Source of the DNA: DATFVJ01 sp963826515
GTDB taxonomy: Bacteria; Actinomycetota; Actinomycetes; Streptosporangiales; Streptosporangiaceae
Assembly: GCA_963826515.1 (NCBI GenBank)
Contig: CAWGXI010000016.1
Span: forward strand, 372,001-436,000
Direction: 5' to 3'
Length of the DNA: 64,000 nt
Of the stretch, positions 9,430 to 19,047 are shown in pieces (position 1 is the first letter of the stretch; each line of letters starts with the position of its first letter). The position numbers were made by a program, and so were the translations under genes. The notes beneath the pieces were generated by a model. It made no database searches, had not been told where the DNA came from, and saw only the letters and a list, made by a program, of their open reading frames with translations.

Positions 9430-9564
9430 GCAGGCCCCGCAACAGGGGTCGCCGAGCGCGCCGGGCACAGCGTCGAAGTCCTGCTCCGCGTCTACGCCAA
9501 ATGCCTCGACGACGGCGAAGCCGTTGCCAACAAGCGGATAGACGCCGCGCTCCAGGCCGCATGA
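9430..9564 (+). pseudogene. Tyrosine recombinase (integrase) C-terminal fragment
   Basis: The last ~40 residues of a phage/ICE-type integrase: 'VAERAGHSVEVLLRVYAKCL' followed by a typical end. The tyrosine in 'VYAKC' corresponds to the catalytic nucleophile and 'AGHS' to the preceding box. All upstream catalytic residues are missing. It ends about 190 bp before a tRNA-Tyr-like 3' segment, the position where actinobacterial integrative elements usually keep int next to att. Confidence 0.7.
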
Positions 9565-9755
9565 TGGGCGAGATCACGATGGCCGGACCGGTGGCACCGG
9601 CAGCCCCAGGTCCGCCGCGACCAGGCCAGACCGGGCGGGTGCCATCCCTCGTATATCCCACGACCAGCGGCAGGAAGCCGCTTCCGGTGGCACCTGGCTG
9701 CACAGGCCCAGACCGGCTCAGAGACGCCATAGCGTCCGTGAGCTTGGATGCCTGC

Positions 9756-9808
9756 TGGTGGCAGGTGTTGGGTTCGAACCAACGTAGGCTGAGCCGACGG
9801 TTTTGCAG
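9756..9808 (-). repeat. tRNA-Tyr-like 3' segment, att-type repeat copy 1
   Basis: Read on the minus strand this 53-bp segment is the 3' half of a class II tRNA: anticodon-loop-like CTGCAAA, long variable arm ggctcagcc, T-arm GTTGGTTCGAACCCAAC and an acceptor strand ending GCCACCA. It matches 29414-29466 with two differences. No D-arm or 5' acceptor strand precedes it, so it is not a tRNA gene. It fits an attachment-site remnant of an element that targeted tRNA-Tyr. Confidence 0.75.
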
Positions 9809-10039
9809 GCATCTTCGGTACCTGCCCTGACCTGCGATTACATCGTCGCGGCACGAGTCTCTCCGGCCATTCTCCGCAGCCGTGTCCTGGCCGGAGCCTT
9901 GTCGCTGTCAGGCTGACCGGCGCGCAGCGGGTTCGAAGCTGATCCGTCACTACATGAACGAGGCCAGCGCGGCATCCCCGCCCGCCATCATCCAGCGCAC
10001 CGGGCTCGGCCCGCTGGCCGCCCTCGGGCGGCTCCGCGG

Positions 10040-10560
10040 CTACAACCCCCATCCCGAGCACGGCCGGCCGCGTCGGCCGCGGGCGAGCAGGCACCGTGAC
10101 AGCAGCCGCTCCACGCAGGGCGGAGCCTGCTCACCGGCCGCCCTCCCGGCCGCCTCCAGAGTGAACGGCCCGGCGAAGACCGACAGGCCGGCGAAGGCGG
10201 CGCGGTCGGATGCCGCGAGCCTGTCGTGGCTCCAGCCGATGACCGCGCGGATCGCGCGATGCCGGGGATCGGCGGCCCGCCCTTCCCCGGCCAGCAGGTC
10301 GAGGGGCTCATCCAGGCCAGCCTCGATCTGCTCGACGGTCAGCGACAGCGCACGGCCACCGGCCAGCTCGACGGCAAGCGGCAGCCCGTCCAGCCGCTCG
10401 ACAAATGCGCCGCACGGCCGGTCCGGGCAGCACGGCGCGAGGGTTCGTGGCAGACAGCAGCGTCCCTGCGCCGCTGCCAACGGTTCTGCGCCTGCTCATC
10501 CGGGCCCAGACCCGCTGCCCGGCAGCCTCCGCGAGGCATCGCCCGGGCCACGGTCGGCAG
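10040..10560 (-). pseudogene. NB-ARC/AfsR-type regulator remnant
   Basis: Internal fragment of a signal-transduction ATPase: 'FVERLDGLPLAVELAGGRA' followed by 'RHRAIRAVIGWSHDRL', 'AFAGLSVFAGPFTLEAAG' and 'VERLLSRCLL'. These are the winged-helix and post-ATPase motifs of AfsR/LuxR-type NB-ARC regulators. Walker motifs, DNA-binding domain and TPR region are absent and the reading frame is open only over this piece. The rest of 9809-10576 shows no gene. Confidence 0.55.
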
Positions 10561-10576
10561 GCGCCGCTGAACTGCT

Positions 10577-11791
10577 TCAGGTTCCGGGCATGATCGCACC
10601 CGGCTCAGCCAGCGGATGGTTGCCCGCGTCCGCGGGCCCGACCGGGTGCGGTGACCTGCGCGCTGTCCCGGGCCTGTGCCGGGCGATGTGCTGAGCGACG
10701 TACTCGGCGTCGCGGCCTACCTCGCCGACGAGCATCGAGCTGAACGCGTACTGGAACAACAGTCCGGCGAAGTAAAGCCCCGGTGCCGAGGCGGCTGTTC
10801 CCCGCTCCTGCCGCGGCCACCCGTCCTGGCCGGTGACCGGAAGATGGATCCAGCTGAAGTCAGGCCGGAACCCGGTGCACCAGATCACGTTCCTCACCTC
10901 CAGCGGCCGGCCGCCATCCAGGACGGGCAACCCATCACGCACCCCGGCCGTGCGCGCGCTCACGTACTCCACCCCGGCCGCGCCCAGGTGGGGCAGCTTG
11001 ACCCGCAGCAGCGGCCCGCCGTGCCCCCGGACCTGGGACCGCATCTTCCGGCCGGCGGGGGTCTTCATGGTCAGGACGTGGTTCGCCGCGAACCACAGCA
11101 ACCGCAAGATCTGGCGGGCTGGACGGCCCTCGATGTCGAACGGGACCTGACCGTGCACGGGGCCGGACAGCCAGGTCCGGTGCTCCGGCGCCACTTCCAG
11201 CGCGATATCGGCGCCCGAGTGACTCGCGCCCACGACGAGAACACCGCCGGGAAGCAGCTGTGACGGGTTGCGGTACTCGCTCGAATGCAGCTGCCTGATG
11301 CCCGGGTCGAGCTGGCCGGCGAACGACGGGATCCAGGGCACCTGCTGCCCGCCCGTCGCCACAACGACTTGCTCCGCCGTGAAACGGCGGCAGCCGGCCG
11401 TGAGGACATAGCCGCTACGCGAGCCGCCGGCCGGCCGCAACCCGTCGACCTTGACGCCGGCCGCCACGGGCAGTGCCATCCCGGTGGCGTAGGACTCCAG
11501 GTAGTCGGCCATCTGCTGGCCGGAAGGGAAGCTGTACGGCGGGGCCGGGAACGGCATGCCCGGCAGCCCGTCGTACTTAGCCGGAGAATACAGGCGCAGC
11601 GAGTCGTAGCGCTCGCGCCAGCAGTCACCAACACGCTCATGCTCATCAAGGATCACGAACGGCCGCCCGAGCCTGGCAAGGTGGTAGCCGACCGACAGGC
11701 CGGCCTGGCCGGCTCCGACGATCACCGTCTCAAAGTGCCCGGCCCGGTTGCCTGCGCCCGAGGCGTGACCCGTGTCGTACTGCGGCTTCAT
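10577..11791 (-). CDS. Flavin-containing monooxygenase (CzcO/FMO-like)
   Basis: A 404-residue FAD/NAD(P)-dependent oxidoreductase. The FAD-binding Rossmann motif 'VIVGAGQAGLSVGYHLARLG' lies near residues 23-42, followed by 'GDCWRERYDSLRLYSPAKYD'. A second dinucleotide motif 'GGVLVVGASHSGADIALEVA' lies near 180-200, and 'NVIWCTGFRPDFSWI' is the C-terminal conserved block. The family oxidises N or S atoms or carries out Baeyer-Villiger reactions; the substrate cannot be read from sequence. Start is ATG 11791 with GGGGAGG about 6 bases upstream. It appears complete and stands alone between a regulator remnant and a frameshifted LuxR gene. Confidence 0.85.
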   Translation of the reverse strand: MKPQYDTGHASGAGNRAGHFETVIVGAGQAGLSVGYHLARLGRPFVILDEHERVGDCWRERYDSLRLYSPAKYDGLPGMPFPAPPYSFPSGQQMADYLESYATGMALPVAAGVKVDGLRPAGGSRSGYVLTAGCRRFTAEQVVVATGGQQVPWIPSFAGQLDPGIRQLHSSEYRNPSQLLPGGVLVVGASHSGADIALEVAPEHRTWLSGPVHGQVPFDIEGRPARQILRLLWFAANHVLTMKTPAGRKMRSQVRGHGGPLLRVKLPHLGAAGVEYVSARTAGVRDGLPVLDGGRPLEVRNVIWCTGFRPDFSWIHLPVTGQDGWPRQERGTAASAPGLYFAGLLFQYAFSSMLVGEVGRDAEYVAQHIARHRPGTARRSPHPVGPADAGNHPLAEPGAIMPGT

Positions 11792-11918
11792 CGCTGCCTC
11801 CCCATGTCGCGATCGATGTCTTCACGAGGCTAAAGAGAAGCCGAGGCGCGGCGCGTCGGGCGATATACCCAAAGCTCGCCAGGCGGCATGGGTAGTCCTG
11901 CGTACCCGGCAGCGCTAG

Positions 11919-13614
11919 CTAGACCAGGTCGTGCTCGTAGGCGTAAGCCGTCGCGGCCGACCTTGACGCCACGCCGAGCTTGGTAAAGATGTTGCTCACG
12001 TGACGGGCGACCGTCTTCTCGCTCAGGACCAGCTCACTGGCGATGGCGCGGTTGGTCTTGCCTGCGGCCACGAGGCGGAGCACCTGCGTCTCGCGCCCGG
12101 TCAGGCCGCCTGTCGCGGTGTCCGCGGCCGCAGTGGCTATCTCCTCCACCCGGGCCACATCCGGCTCTGCGCCGAGCTCGGAAAAGACCCGCCGGGCCGC
12201 GTCGAATTCCAGCTGCGCGCCGTCTTGGTCTCCCAGAGTTCGGCACGCCACGCCGATCAGGACCCGCACACGGGCGGCGTCGTAGGGAGCGTCGAGTTCC
12301 TGCCAGGCCCGCCACGCCTGGCGGAGGGCCTGGAGCGCGGCCTGAGAGTCACCCTCCGCAAGCAGGACCGATCCCGTCGCGCCGGCCGCGACCGCCCGCA
12401 AAGCCGCGGCACCGACGGTGGCGGCGATGCCGGACAGCTCATCTGCCGCACCGCGCGCGGCTTGCACTTCGCCCGCTGCCAGCATGATCTCGGCACACGC
12501 GGCCAGCCGCCCGGTCCGGCCCGTGGGATCGCGTGTCTCCTGCACCGCACGGCGGATCGACGCGCATGCCACGCCCACCTGGCCCTGAGCCAGCCGCAGC
12601 AGCGCCAGGCCGGGCTGAGGCTCATGGCCGAAGTGATTGGCCTCCCGGTAGGCCTGCTCGGCCAGCGGGAACTCTCCCCGGAGCCGGTGGAGCTCTCCGC
12701 GCTGGTAGAACGCCATTCCCAAGGCCCAAGGCCGGCTGCCCCGGCGGCTGCGCCAGCCTCTCACACGCCCGCTGCGCCTCCAGCAGCGCGCCACGCCACG
12801 ACCCGTGGACCTGCATGATCTGGGAACGGTGAACGAGGCACTGCCCGCGGTACGGAACCAGGTCTGGCTGAGCCTCACACCAGCCGCTCAGGGCGGCAGT
12901 CCACTCCCAGGCCCGCCGGAAGTCGAACAGCTCATGGCAGACACTGATCACCGCGCAATAGGCCAGCCCGGCGGTCAGCGGCGACACCTCGCCGGCCGCT
13001 ACGCCGACCATGACCTCATCCAGCAGCCTGCAACCCTCAGCAGGACTGCCCAGCGCGATCATGGCCTGGCCCAAGCCCAGCCGCCCAAGACTCATCAGAT
13101 CACGGTCAGCGAACCGCTCACCGATCGCCGCCGCCTCAGCAAACCCCCGGCTCGCCGCCAGCGCGTCCCCGCTGTAAACAGCCCGCACCGCACCAGGCAG
13201 GAGCAAGAAGCCGCGTTCCGCGCAATCGGGGTCACAACCCTCAAGAAGCCGGCCAGCCCGTGCCAGCCAGCCGGCCGCCTGAGCCATCTCATCCGCGTTC
13301 ATCAGCTCGAAGACAAGCCAGAACGCGCACCGCGCCGCCCGATTCGCCTCGCCCCGATCCTCCAGGACGCTGAACGCCCGAGCCCACGCTCGTACGCTCT
13401 CGCCGTCCCTGCCGACGAGGTAGCCCGCCACCGCGAGCCGCTCGAGATCCTCAGGACCCAGCGCCGACTCCCGATCGGCCGACGCTAGCCGGGCGAACGC
13501 ATCAGCCCACTCCTGCCTGCGAAACGACGCCCGTCCGGCGTCGACATCGGCGTCCACGGCGGCCTCCCCAAGCGGCGCGGGCCACAGGCATACGTCGTCA
13601 AAACCCGCCGCCAA
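11919..13614 (-). pseudogene. LuxR-family TPR regulator, frameshifted
   Basis: Two overlapping frames together give a roughly 560-residue regulator. The upstream frame (to about 12740) has TPR-like helices such as 'AYLVGRDGESVRAWARAFSV' and 'SLGRLGLGQAMIALGSPAEG'. The downstream frame continues with 'MAFYQRGELHRLRGEFPLAE' and ends in a LuxR HTH: 'LTGRETQVLRLVAAGKTNRA' and 'LSEKTVARHVSNIFTKLGV'. The switch is a single-base indel between about 12715 and 12760. The leftmost start is a weak TTG, so the true start is uncertain. If the frameshift is a sequencing error the gene would be functional. Confidence 0.7.
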
Positions 13615-13930
13615 CTCCTATTCCACCCCGCGAGCCGCTGCCCTGTCACGCCGGAAGTGACCATCCCGCCGCCCGGAGAGCAGCCAGCCAGCGCTGTGAG
13701 GGTGGAATGCCTGAGCCGGTAATACTCTCCAGGCTGGCACTACCTCGGCGCGAAAGCTCCGCTCCCGCGGCCGGAGGAGCTACGGGAAGTGCTCACCGCG
13801 CTCGGCGAGGCGGACACGACGTGTGCCGTGGATTTGCTCTTCGATGGCAAGCAGCGCGCGACCGCCGAGGCGATGACGGAGAGCTCGCCGGCGTGTTTGA
13901 GCCAAGGCCCGGCAGAGCTTTTCAGCGCCC
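13615..13930. other. No confident gene
   Basis: No complete gene is visible. On the plus strand, 13740-13905 holds a short open stretch including 'LPRPEELREVLTALGEADTT' that reads like a fragment of a real protein, but I do not recognise the family and there is no start or proper end. Confidence 0.4.
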
Positions 13931-14274
13931 CCTCGTACGCGGATACAGCAGCACGTTGTGTGCCAGCCGCTCGGCCGTGGCGGGCAGGTGTGCGTCGCGC
14001 CGGGTGCCGAGCGATTCAAGATGACCGGCGGTGTAGTCGATGTCGTCGGCGGCGAGGTCGGCGTGCTTGCGGTTCTTGTGCCGCTTCGGTCCGGCACGGC
14101 CTGTAGCGCGAATCTGGGACCCGTTCCGTCACGAGCCATCAGCATCGTGTATTTGCCGAACATCCCGGCATGCTGGTACCCGGGGGCCGCGGCCCAGAAG
14201 GCGGCTTGGCGGTCCGGGTCGGCGCAGTCGGGTACCAGGCCCAGCCCTATCCCGGCGTCGGGCGCGGCGGTCAT
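13931..14274 (-). pseudogene. Glyoxalase/VOC-family protein, frameshifted
   Basis: ATG 14274 overlaps the TGA of the FAD monooxygenase (ATGA), so it was the second gene of that operon. The N-terminus 'LGLVPDCADPDRQAAFWAAA' and 'FGKYTMLMARDGTGPRFALQ' is that of small VOC proteins. After 'AVPDRS' the frame must change by one base to recover 'HKNRKHADLAADDIDYTAGH' and 'LESLGTRRDAHLPATAERLA'. The usual C-terminal PEGNEF metal-site block is missing, so the gene is both frameshifted and truncated. The second copy of this locus retains only the first ~43 residues. Confidence 0.7.
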
Positions 14275-15524
14275 CGGGGTACCTTCGTGTCCGCCCCGGT
14301 CAGGGATCGGATGTGTGCGGGGTTGAAGAACTCCGGCACCGGCAGGGCGCCGGCGAACATGCTGGTGAAATCGTCCATGGCTTTCTGGTTGCCGGCGATC
14401 GCGCCCAGCAGTTGCTGCATCTGCGGCGGCGGGGGCACGGCCAGGTCGGCGAGCTGGCCGGTGAACTCGTACATGGGCAGCACCCGCTCGTCGCGGTGCT
14501 GCTGGTATTCGCCCAGCGCCTCGTCGTAGCCGCGGCTGCCGTGCCAGGCGGCGTCGAGCGCGCCGGCGCACATCTCGGCGTCGTGGAAGGCGTCGGTGAT
14601 GCCCTGGGCGGTGACCGGGTCCTTGGCGTACCCGGCATCACCGACCAGCGCCCAGCCCGGCCCGTACGGTGTCCGGAACCTGTTCGGCACGCCTTCGCCC
14701 ACGACCCGGGTTTCCTGCCGCCCGCCGTCGAGCCGGTCGCCGAGGGTAGCGGTGACCTCGCACAGGTAGTTGCCTTGCAGGTCCTGTTTCACCTGGGCCA
14801 CCTCGGCCTGCGGCCAGGCGGCGAGGACCAGCGTCAGGTCGTCGTTGGTGGGGATCATGCCGAAACCGCGGCCGGGCCGGATCATCCACCGCGCCCCCGC
14901 GGCGGGCACGCCGGACCAGTACGCGTAGTAGGCGCTGGCCAGTACCGGGCCCTCGCGGTAACGCGGCGCGTTCACCTGCTCGGCCACCCGCGAATGCACC
15001 CCGTCGGCGCCGATGACCACGCGGGCGTACTCGCTGACCTCCAGGCCGCCGCGCGCATGCCCGCGAACGCCGGCGACCCGGCCGCCGTCGATGATCAGCT
15101 CGGTGACGCTGAACCCCTCGCGCAGCTCGGCGCCGGCCTTCTCGGCGGCGCGGACGAGCAGGTCGTCCAGCACGATCCGGCGCGGCGCGTAGCCCCCGGC
15201 GATGCCGTCGGCGGCGCTCGGCGTCCCGGTGATCACCAGCGGCCCGAAGTCGAAGGTGTACGCCGGCAGCCGCGGGCAGCCCGTCGCGACGAGATCGTCC
15301 AGCAGCCCCCACCGCCGCAGCGCCGTCAGGCCTGGCGGGTGGATCACGTGCGTCGAGACGGTGTCGGACGGGAAGCTCGCCCGGTCGGCGAGCAGCACGT
15401 CGTAGCCCTTGCCGGCCAGCAGCATCGCGGTCGCGGCGCCGGCGCAGCGGGCGCCGACGACGATCGCGTCGTAGCGTCGCGCCGCCGACGGTGCGCGGTG
15501 TCCACCCAGGTCCGTCGAGTTCAT
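14271..15524 (-). CDS. FAD-dependent monooxygenase (PHBH/geranylgeranyl-reductase fold), copy 1
   Basis: A 417-residue flavoprotein. Start ATG 15524 is chosen because AGGAGGT lies 8 bases upstream; an in-frame start 11 codons further up lacks this. The FAD-binding motif 'IVVGARCAGAATAMLLAGKG' lies near residues 19-38, 'VVIGADGVHS' near 175, and the second FAD motif 'GWALVGDAGYAKDP' near 300. The fold is that of aromatic hydroxylases and prenyl reductases; substrate unknown. It is divergent from the BTAD regulator across 86 bp, which suggests control by that regulator, and was followed by a coupled VOC gene. Identical to the copy at 31072. Confidence 0.88.
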   Translation of the reverse strand: MNSTDLGGHRAPSAARRYDAIVVGARCAGAATAMLLAGKGYDVLLADRASFPSDTVSTHVIHPPGLTALRRWGLLDDLVATGCPRLPAYTFDFGPLVITGTPSAADGIAGGYAPRRIVLDDLLVRAAEKAGAELREGFSVTELIIDGGRVAGVRGHARGGLEVSEYARVVIGADGVHSRVAEQVNAPRYREGPVLASAYYAYWSGVPAAGARWMIRPGRGFGMIPTNDDLTLVLAAWPQAEVAQVKQDLQGNYLCEVTATLGDRLDGGRQETRVVGEGVPNRFRTPYGPGWALVGDAGYAKDPVTAQGITDAFHDAEMCAGALDAAWHGSRGYDEALGEYQQHRDERVLPMYEFTGQLADLAVPPPPQMQQLLGAIAGNQKAMDDFTSMFAGALPVPEFFNPAHIRSLTGADTKVPR

Positions 15525-15610
15525 GGTTACCTCCTGATCGATCACTGATGCCCGCAAGGGTGCCAGTTCCGGCTTTCACCTCTCTTTCATCGCTGCGAGA
15601 ATGGGCGCCG

Positions 15611-18481
15611 ATGCACGCAGCACCGGTGTTCCGGGTGCTCGGGACGCTGCAGGCGGACCGGGACGGCTCTGCGCTGCCGCTGCCCAGCCGCCGGCAGCGG
15701 GCCGTGCTCGCCGCGCTGCTGACTCGGGCCGGGAGGCCGGTGCCGGCGGACGAGCTCGTTGAGGCGGCCTGGGGCGAGCGACTCCCCGGCCACCCGAAGG
15801 CCGCCCTGCAGACCGTGCTTTCCCGATTGCGCACCGCATTGGGCGCCGAACTGATCAGCGCCGACGTTGCCGGATACCGGCTGAACGTCACCGCCGACGG
15901 CGTGGATGCGTTGCGGTTCGAAGCGCTGCGCGAGCGGGCCGCGCACGCCCCGGACGCCGCCGCCGCAGGACTGCTCGACGCGGCCCTCGCACTGTGGCGC
16001 GGCCCGGCGTATGCCGAGTTCGCCGACCACGACTTCGCCAGCGCAGAGGCGGCGCGGCTGAACGAACTGCACGCAGCCACGGTCGAGGACTACGCCGACC
16101 TCTCGCTGCGATCGGGGCGTGCGACCGACGCGATCGCGCACCTCGAAGCGCTGCAGGCGAGCGAACCGTGGCGCGACCGGTGCGTCGAACTGCTCATGCG
16201 TGCGCTATCTGGGTCCGGGCGGGCCACCGAGGCGCTGCAGGTCTACGGCCGGCATCGGCGCGGCCTGGCGGCGGAGTTCGGGCTCGACCCCTCGCCGGCC
16301 TTGCAGGACCTGCAGGCCCGGATCCTGCGCAACGAGCTGCCCGAGGCACCTCGGCCGGTACCGCAGCCGCCGCGCTGGTTCGCCGTCTCGACGCCATTCG
16401 TCGGCCGCGACACCGAGATCGCGACCCTGGTCGGCGCGGTACGCAGCAACCGGCTGGTCACGGTCACCGGCATCGGCGGGGTCGGCAAGACACGGCTGGT
16501 CGCCGAGTCACTGGGCGAACTCGCCGCCCAGCTCAAGATGCCTGTCGCGGTGGCCGAACTGGGCGCCGTACCGGCAGGCGGCGTCGACGGCGCCGTCGCC
16601 GCCACGCTCGGCGTGGATGCCCGCACCGGCACACCTGGCGCTGCGGTCAGCGAGTACCTCGGCGCGGGCTCGCAACTGCTGGTGATCGACAACTGCGAGC
16701 ACGTGCTCGCCGACGCGCGCGAGCTGACCGGGGCGCTGCTGCGCGCCTGCCCGCAGGTGCGGATCATCGCCACCAGCCGGCACCGGCTGGGACTGCCCGA
16801 CGAGCAGGTGCTGCCGCTGGATCCGCTGCTCACCGAGGCCGCGGACGTGCCGGCGCAACAGTTGCGCGACACCGCACCGGTCCGGCTGTTCGTCGACCGG
16901 ATCCGCCGCTTGCGTCCCACCTTCCCGGTGACCGCAGAAACCGTGGCGCTCGGCGCAGCAGTGTGCCGCCGGCTCGACGGGGTGCCGCTGGCGATCGAGC
17001 TGGCGGCAGCGCAGGTGGCGGCGGTCGGGCTGACGCCGGTGCTGGACCGGCTGGGCGATCTGGACGTGCTCGCCGACGCCGACGGCGGCATGCGGGCGGT
17101 ACTCGACCGTTCCTGGACCCTGCTCACCCGCAGCGAGCAAGAACTGCTGGCGAGGCTGTCGGTGTTCGCGGCCGGCTTCGACCTCGACGCGGCCGAGCAT
17201 GCCGGCGGCCCGGCGGCCGCAGTGCGCCTGGCCCGCCTAGCGGACGCGTCGCTGCTGCACGTCACGCACGAGCACGGCCAGGCGCGGTACCAGATGCTGG
17301 CGATCGTGCGCGCCTTAGCCGCCGAACGGCTCCGCGCCGACGGCGCGGCCGGGCCCGCGCGTACCGCGCACGCCCGCTGGATCCGCGACCTGGCGGAGGC
17401 CGCAGCCGCCGACGTCCGCGCAGGAGGTGCCGGCGAGCCGCTGCACCGGCTCCTGGCCTACCGCGCCGATCTGCTCGCGGCGGTGCGCGGGACGCTGGAC
17501 GCGGGCGAGGTCGAACTGGCCGGTGCGATCACCGCGGCGCTGGGCTGGTGCACGCACTGGGTGCTCGACGGCGAGCTGCTGAAGCTGGCGCGGGACGTGG
17601 CCTGCGACCCGCGCCTGCCCGCGACGCCAGTCGCCGCACTCGCGGGAGCGTCCGGCGCGCTCCACGCGGCACAGCTCGGCGACCTGGACGAGGCGCACCG
17701 GCTCGGCACGCGGGCGCTGGCAATCGCGTCCACGCCCGAGGAGCAGCGCATGGCGCTGCACGCGCTCGGGGTGGCCTGCGTCTACCGCGGTGAGCACGCG
17801 GAATCGATGCGTCACTGGCGGCAGTTGCTCGAACTTCCCGGCGTGCCGGCACCGCTGCGGGTCGACGCGCACGCCACGTTCGCGCTGCTCGCCTGCTTCC
17901 AGTCCGACCAGCCGACCGCGCGGCAGCACGCGGAGCAGGCCCTGGCCGTCGCCCGGGATGCCGGCCCGATCGGGGCCTTCGCGACGTACACGATGGGTGA
18001 GGTCCGGCTGCTGGAGGACCCCGCGGCCGCGGTCGAGATCCTCGAACTCGCCGCGACCCAAGCCGAGGCCGGCCGTACCGCGCAGATCGCCGAGGTCGCG
18101 CGCATCGCGCTCGTCTCCGCCCTGGTCCGGCTCGGCCGCCACAACGAGGCGCTGCGGGTGTTCCCCGATCTGCTGCACCAGCTGCGCCGCCGGAGCGGAT
18201 GGCCGCAGCTGTGGACCAGCCTGCGCATCCTCGCCGAGCTGCTGGAGGCACTCGGCCGCCCGCAAGACGCGGCGCTGCTGCTCGCCAGCGCGAGCGTCGA
18301 CCCGTCCGCCCCGCCGGTCACCGGGGACGACGTCCCGCGCTACCGCGAACTGCAGCGCCGGATCATCGCCCAGATCGGGACCTATGCACACCAGCGGCTG
18401 GCGGATCAGGCGGCCCTGCTCCCCCGCGTCCAGGTCCTCGACCGGGCGCTTGCCGCGCTTGCTGCGACAGCACACCGATGA
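15611..18481 (+). CDS. BTAD/NB-ARC transcriptional regulator (AfsR/SARP-like), copy 1
   Basis: A 956-residue regulator from ATG 15611; conserved sequence ('FRVLGTLQADRD') starts there, while an upstream in-frame extension overlaps the divergent gene. Domains in order: OmpR-type winged helix (about 5-95), BTAD (about 100-245, 'LWRGPAYAEFADHDFASAEA'), then an NB-ARC ATPase with Walker A 'GIGGVGKT' near 288, 'LLVIDNCEHVLADA' and 'RRLDGVPLAIELAAAQ', then TPR-like helices to the end. Such proteins activate secondary-metabolism or stress genes in response to nucleotide or ligand. The likely target is the divergent monooxygenase promoter. No frameshift. Confidence 0.9.
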   Translation: MHAAPVFRVLGTLQADRDGSALPLPSRRQRAVLAALLTRAGRPVPADELVEAAWGERLPGHPKAALQTVLSRLRTALGAELISADVAGYRLNVTADGVDALRFEALRERAAHAPDAAAAGLLDAALALWRGPAYAEFADHDFASAEAARLNELHAATVEDYADLSLRSGRATDAIAHLEALQASEPWRDRCVELLMRALSGSGRATEALQVYGRHRRGLAAEFGLDPSPALQDLQARILRNELPEAPRPVPQPPRWFAVSTPFVGRDTEIATLVGAVRSNRLVTVTGIGGVGKTRLVAESLGELAAQLKMPVAVAELGAVPAGGVDGAVAATLGVDARTGTPGAAVSEYLGAGSQLLVIDNCEHVLADARELTGALLRACPQVRIIATSRHRLGLPDEQVLPLDPLLTEAADVPAQQLRDTAPVRLFVDRIRRLRPTFPVTAETVALGAAVCRRLDGVPLAIELAAAQVAAVGLTPVLDRLGDLDVLADADGGMRAVLDRSWTLLTRSEQELLARLSVFAAGFDLDAAEHAGGPAAAVRLARLADASLLHVTHEHGQARYQMLAIVRALAAERLRADGAAGPARTAHARWIRDLAEAAAADVRAGGAGEPLHRLLAYRADLLAAVRGTLDAGEVELAGAITAALGWCTHWVLDGELLKLARDVACDPRLPATPVAALAGASGALHAAQLGDLDEAHRLGTRALAIASTPEEQRMALHALGVACVYRGEHAESMRHWRQLLELPGVPAPLRVDAHATFALLACFQSDQPTARQHAEQALAVARDAGPIGAFATYTMGEVRLLEDPAAAVEILELAATQAEAGRTAQIAEVARIALVSALVRLGRHNEALRVFPDLLHQLRRRSGWPQLWTSLRILAELLEALGRPQDAALLLASASVDPSAPPVTGDDVPRYRELQRRIIAQIGTYAHQRLADQAALLPRVQVLDRALAALAATAHR

Positions 18482-18659
18482 CCGCCACCGGCCCGATGCT
18501 CAGCACGGCCGTGGCCCCGGACTCGTCGACGAGTGACGACGCCCGGAAAAACCGACGCCGGCGTCACACCACCCGGCGCCGGTCGTAGCTCCGATACGGC
18601 GCTGGCCCACGCCCCACATCCGCCGCCGAACGTGAACGTGGTGCGCGCGGCGAGGCGCG

Positions 18660-19031
18660 ATCATCACCTCCGGTTGGCGTGCGCGAGGAAGGAGGCGATC
18701 GAGGAGGCGGCGAGGGCCAAGCCGGGCTGGCCGAGCCGCCCCGCACGGCCCTGCCGCTCGGCCTGGCGCCCTCGGCGCTCCTGATCGCAAGGAGCACGCC
18801 GTCATGTTCGGCCCGGGAGACCGGATGCTGTTCTACACCGACGGCATCAGCGAGGCCCGCGACCGATCAGGTGCCTTCTATCCGGTAGAGCACTGCGGGT
18901 CCCTGCTGGCCGGCCCGGACGCCGAGGCCGCCCTGGACTGCCACTACACCGAGGTACTGCGCAACGTCGGCGGACGGCTGCACGACGCCTCCGCGGCGCT
19001 TCTCGTCCTGCACGGGGCCTTGCGCCGGTGA
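18660..19031 (+). pseudogene. SpoIIE/PP2C-type phosphatase C-terminal remnant
   Basis: The end of a PP2C-like (RsbU/SpoIIE) phosphatase: 'PGDRMLFYTDGISEARDRSG' and a final helix ending at 19031. Just upstream another frame has 'ALPLGLAP', the block that normally precedes it, so at least one frameshift separates them. Most of the catalytic domain and any sensor domain are missing. Confidence 0.65.
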
Positions 19032-19047
19032 CCGGCGGGCGCTCCGC

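Larger units (their letters stand above)
14125..18597. repeat. 4.47-kb direct repeat, copy 1
   Basis: Bases 14125-18597 recur in the same orientation at 30926-35398 with a constant offset of 16,801 bp and no gaps. The one difference I found is A at 16045 versus G at 32846, synonymous in the regulator. The block carries the start of the VOC gene, the FAD monooxygenase and the whole BTAD/NB-ARC regulator. Left junction: inside the VOC gene. Right junction: 116 bp after the regulator stop. Confidence 0.97.

Noticed and set aside
9756..9830. Complete tRNA gene on the minus strand
   Set aside because: Only the 3' half (from the anticodon loop) is tRNA-like; no D-arm or matching 5' acceptor strand follows.
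14040..15548. Long plus-strand open frame opposite the monooxygenase
   Set aside because: Antisense shadow of a GC-rich gene with biased third positions; no protein features, while the minus strand has clear FAD motifs and a strong Shine-Dalgarno.
15994..17793. 599-codon Arg/Gly/Ala-rich open frame within the BTAD regulator
   Set aside because: Out-of-frame shadow with extreme Arg content and no motifs; repeated identically in the second copy because the DNA is duplicated.
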